Positions 62,897 to 64,000 of a stretch of 64,000 nucleotides of DNA are shown here, one piece after another. This DNA is from Clostridium kluyveri DSM 555 (GTDB lineage: Bacteria > Bacillota > Clostridia > Clostridiales > Clostridiaceae). Within the stretch, counting starts at the first letter, position 1; each line of letters starts with the position of its first letter. The stretch spans positions 3,224,001 to 3,288,000 of the forward strand of contig NC_009706.1 of the NCBI RefSeq assembly GCF_000016505.1, written 5' to 3'. The notes beneath the pieces are model-generated. The model had not been told where the DNA came from, made no database searches, and saw nothing but the letters and a program-made list of their open reading frames with translations. A program made the translations under genes and the position numbers.

Positions 62897-62899
62897 AAC

Positions 62900-62938
62900 A
62901 TAAAGAACATATTTTTAAAGGTAAAATATGTTCTTTAT
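62900..62938. terminator. Bidirectional hairpin between the TSCPD gene and folC
   Basis: Perfect 16-base arms ATAAAGAACATATTTT (62900-62915) and AAAATATGTTCTTTAT (62923-62938) with a seven-base loop. The genes on the two sides converge. Confidence 0.75.
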
Positions 62939-62983
62939 CGGAACGCTGGAATTAACTAATACCACCAGTTGGAAATAACTACT

Positions 62984-64000
62984 TTAATTATCTGATACAT
63001 CACCATGTCTTTTTATAATCTTCCTCATATCTCCTACCATATACAGCGAACCACACACTAAAATTAAGTCCTCTTTACTACAATAAGAAAGTGCTTTTCT
63101 ATATGCTTTTTCATAATCATTAAAATCTTCACAATTAGAGTTATACTTTCCTATTATAGTTTTCAGTCTACCTGCTATTTGCCCTCTTTTATCTTTGGGG
63201 GTAACTGCCATAACCCTTTTTGCGAGAGGCACAATGGTCTTTACCATCTTCTCTACTTCTTTATCTGCCAGTATACCAAGTATTAAAATCATATCATTAT
63301 ATTGAAAATACCTACATATATTTTCTTTAAGCATTGAAATTCCCTGTATATTATGAGCTCCATCTATCACTACCAATGGATTTCTGCCCATGACTTCAAG
63401 CCTTCCCTTCCAGCTTACATTACCTAACGCTCTTGATATTACAGACTTATCCACCAAAATATCATATCTGGATAATTGTTCTAAAGTAAATAAAGCTGCG
63501 GCACAATTTAAAAGCTGATGTTTACCCAAAAGAGATAGTTTAATGTCATAATCGGCTTCTTTGGTAGCTATTTTTACCTGCTGTACATATTCTCTGCTTC
63601 CGCTGTCAATCTTATTTCCACCTATAAGATTAGAAGAATTTACAGGAACCTTTAGAAGTTCACTGCCCTTTTCCTCACATACTTTTTCTATGACCTTCTC
63701 AACGGATTCCGACTGAGGATAAAGTATTACGGGAATACCTTTTTTGATTATTCCTGCCTTTTCATAGGCTATTTTCTCTAAAGTATCACCCAATATGTTC
63801 ATGTGATCATAACTTATGGAGGCAATTACACTTGCCATAACTCCCCCTTCACACTCTTTGGCAAAGGAAACCATGACATTGGTAGAATCAAATCTTCCTC
63901 CAAGTCCTACTTCAATTACCGCTATTTCTACTTTTTTTTCCCAGAAATAATAGAACATAGCACAGGTGATTACTTCAAACTCCGTTGGATTATCATAGCC
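62984..64000 (-). CDS. folC: Folylpolyglutamate/dihydrofolate synthase (5' end outside window)
   Basis: At least 338 residues; the frame is open to the window edge (the first visible codons read GYDNPTEFEVITCAMFYYF, a FolC motif). It adds glutamate to folates, and in many bacteria also to dihydropteroate. Visible motifs are EVGLGGRFDSTNV, SYDHMNILGDTLEKIAYEKAGIIK and the C-terminal VIDGAHNIQGISML and LILGILADKEVEKM. The N-terminal P-loop lies outside the window. It belongs to the Mur ligase superfamily. Confidence 0.95.
   Translation of the reverse strand, partial: GYDNPTEFEVITCAMFYYFWEKKVEIAVIEVGLGGRFDSTNVMVSFAKECEGGVMASVIASISYDHMNILGDTLEKIAYEKAGIIKKGIPVILYPQSESVEKVIEKVCEEKGSELLKVPVNSSNLIGGNKIDSGSREYVQQVKIATKEADYDIKLSLLGKHQLLNCAAALFTLEQLSRYDILVDKSVISRALGNVSWKGRLEVMGRNPLVVIDGAHNIQGISMLKENICRYFQYNDMILILGILADKEVEKMVKTIVPLAKRVMAVTPKDKRGQIAGRLKTIIGKYNSNCEDFNDYEKAYRKALSYCSKEDLILVCGSLYMVGDMRKIIKRHGDVSDN

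Overview
The window is AT-rich, low-GC Firmicute DNA and almost certainly comes from an endospore-forming Clostridium (sensu stricto, of the C. kluyveri / C. ljungdahlii kind). The evidence is clostridial gene order (ytxC-thrS, rpmI-rplT, pheS-pheT-zapA, U32 peptidase-mutS2), T-box leaders on two tRNA synthetase genes, a small acid-soluble spore protein, YtxC, spore-surface-type proteins with SigK-like promoters, and the acetylase variant of the lysine/diaminopimelate pathway. Species assignment is inference; no comparison was run.

Layout. (1) 1-20.8 kb: a large cell-surface polysaccharide locus, all on the minus strand: a CapD/PglF-type nucleotide-sugar dehydratase, three GT4 and one GT2 glycosyltransferases, two polymerase/ligase-like membrane proteins, two MurJ-family flippases, two acyltransferase-3 proteins, a UDP-ManNAc3NAcA-type sugar set (WbpA/B/D/I-like), an orphan solute-binding lipoprotein, a priming sugar-phosphate transferase and the start of a WecB/TagA/CpsF transferase. 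The duplication of flippase, polymerase and acyltransferase suggests two joined modules. (2) 21-25 kb: precursor supply (galU, a phosphohexomutase) and a TPR protein. (3) 25-32 kb: an Orn/Lys/Arg decarboxylase, DUF523, mutS2 and an RlhA-type U32 protein. (4) 32.3-37.6 kb: a five-gene island of probable spore-surface proteins lying between the U32 gene and zapA; three of its genes have good SigK-type promoters. (5) 37.6-47.4 kb: zapA, pheST with a Phe T-box, an SpoU-type methyltransferase, rpmI-rplT behind an L20-type leader (infC is absent from its usual place), thrS with a Thr T-box, and ytxC. (6) 47.7-51 kb: a five-gene tRNA operon (Val, Asp, Phe, Gly, Cys), then an orphan MASE3-PAS histidine kinase and a relic of the tRNA-Cys 3' half, so that the kinase segment is bracketed by tRNA-Cys sequence. 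(7) 51-58.5 kb: aminotransferase, dapB, dapA, asd, an atypical SASP, a methyltransferase, hslO and dapH. (8) 58.6-64 kb: a tandem-OB SSB-like protein, a small unknown protein, a PdaB-like deacetylase, DUF4364, a YncE-like propeller, a TSCPD protein and a partial folC.

How the genes fit together. The left third supplies activated sugars (galU, mutase, WbpA/B/D/I-like), assembles lipid-linked repeat units (priming transferase, GTs), decorates them (acyltransferases), flips them (MurJ family) and polymerises them. The middle carries translation genes under leader-RNA control and a spore-coat/exosporium island. The right third makes diaminopimelate and lysine by the N-acetyl route, with scattered sporulation genes.

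Non-coding structure. A structured interspersed repeat of about 175-205 bp occurs twice nearly complete (26.6 kb and 46.0 kb) and once as a tail-then-head permuted piece (32.0 kb). One copy supplies the 3' end of the DUF523 gene and another lies inside the thrS 5' leader. A second, shorter repeat family supplies the last codons of a glycosyltransferase gene. No CRISPR array, phage or intact insertion sequence was found.
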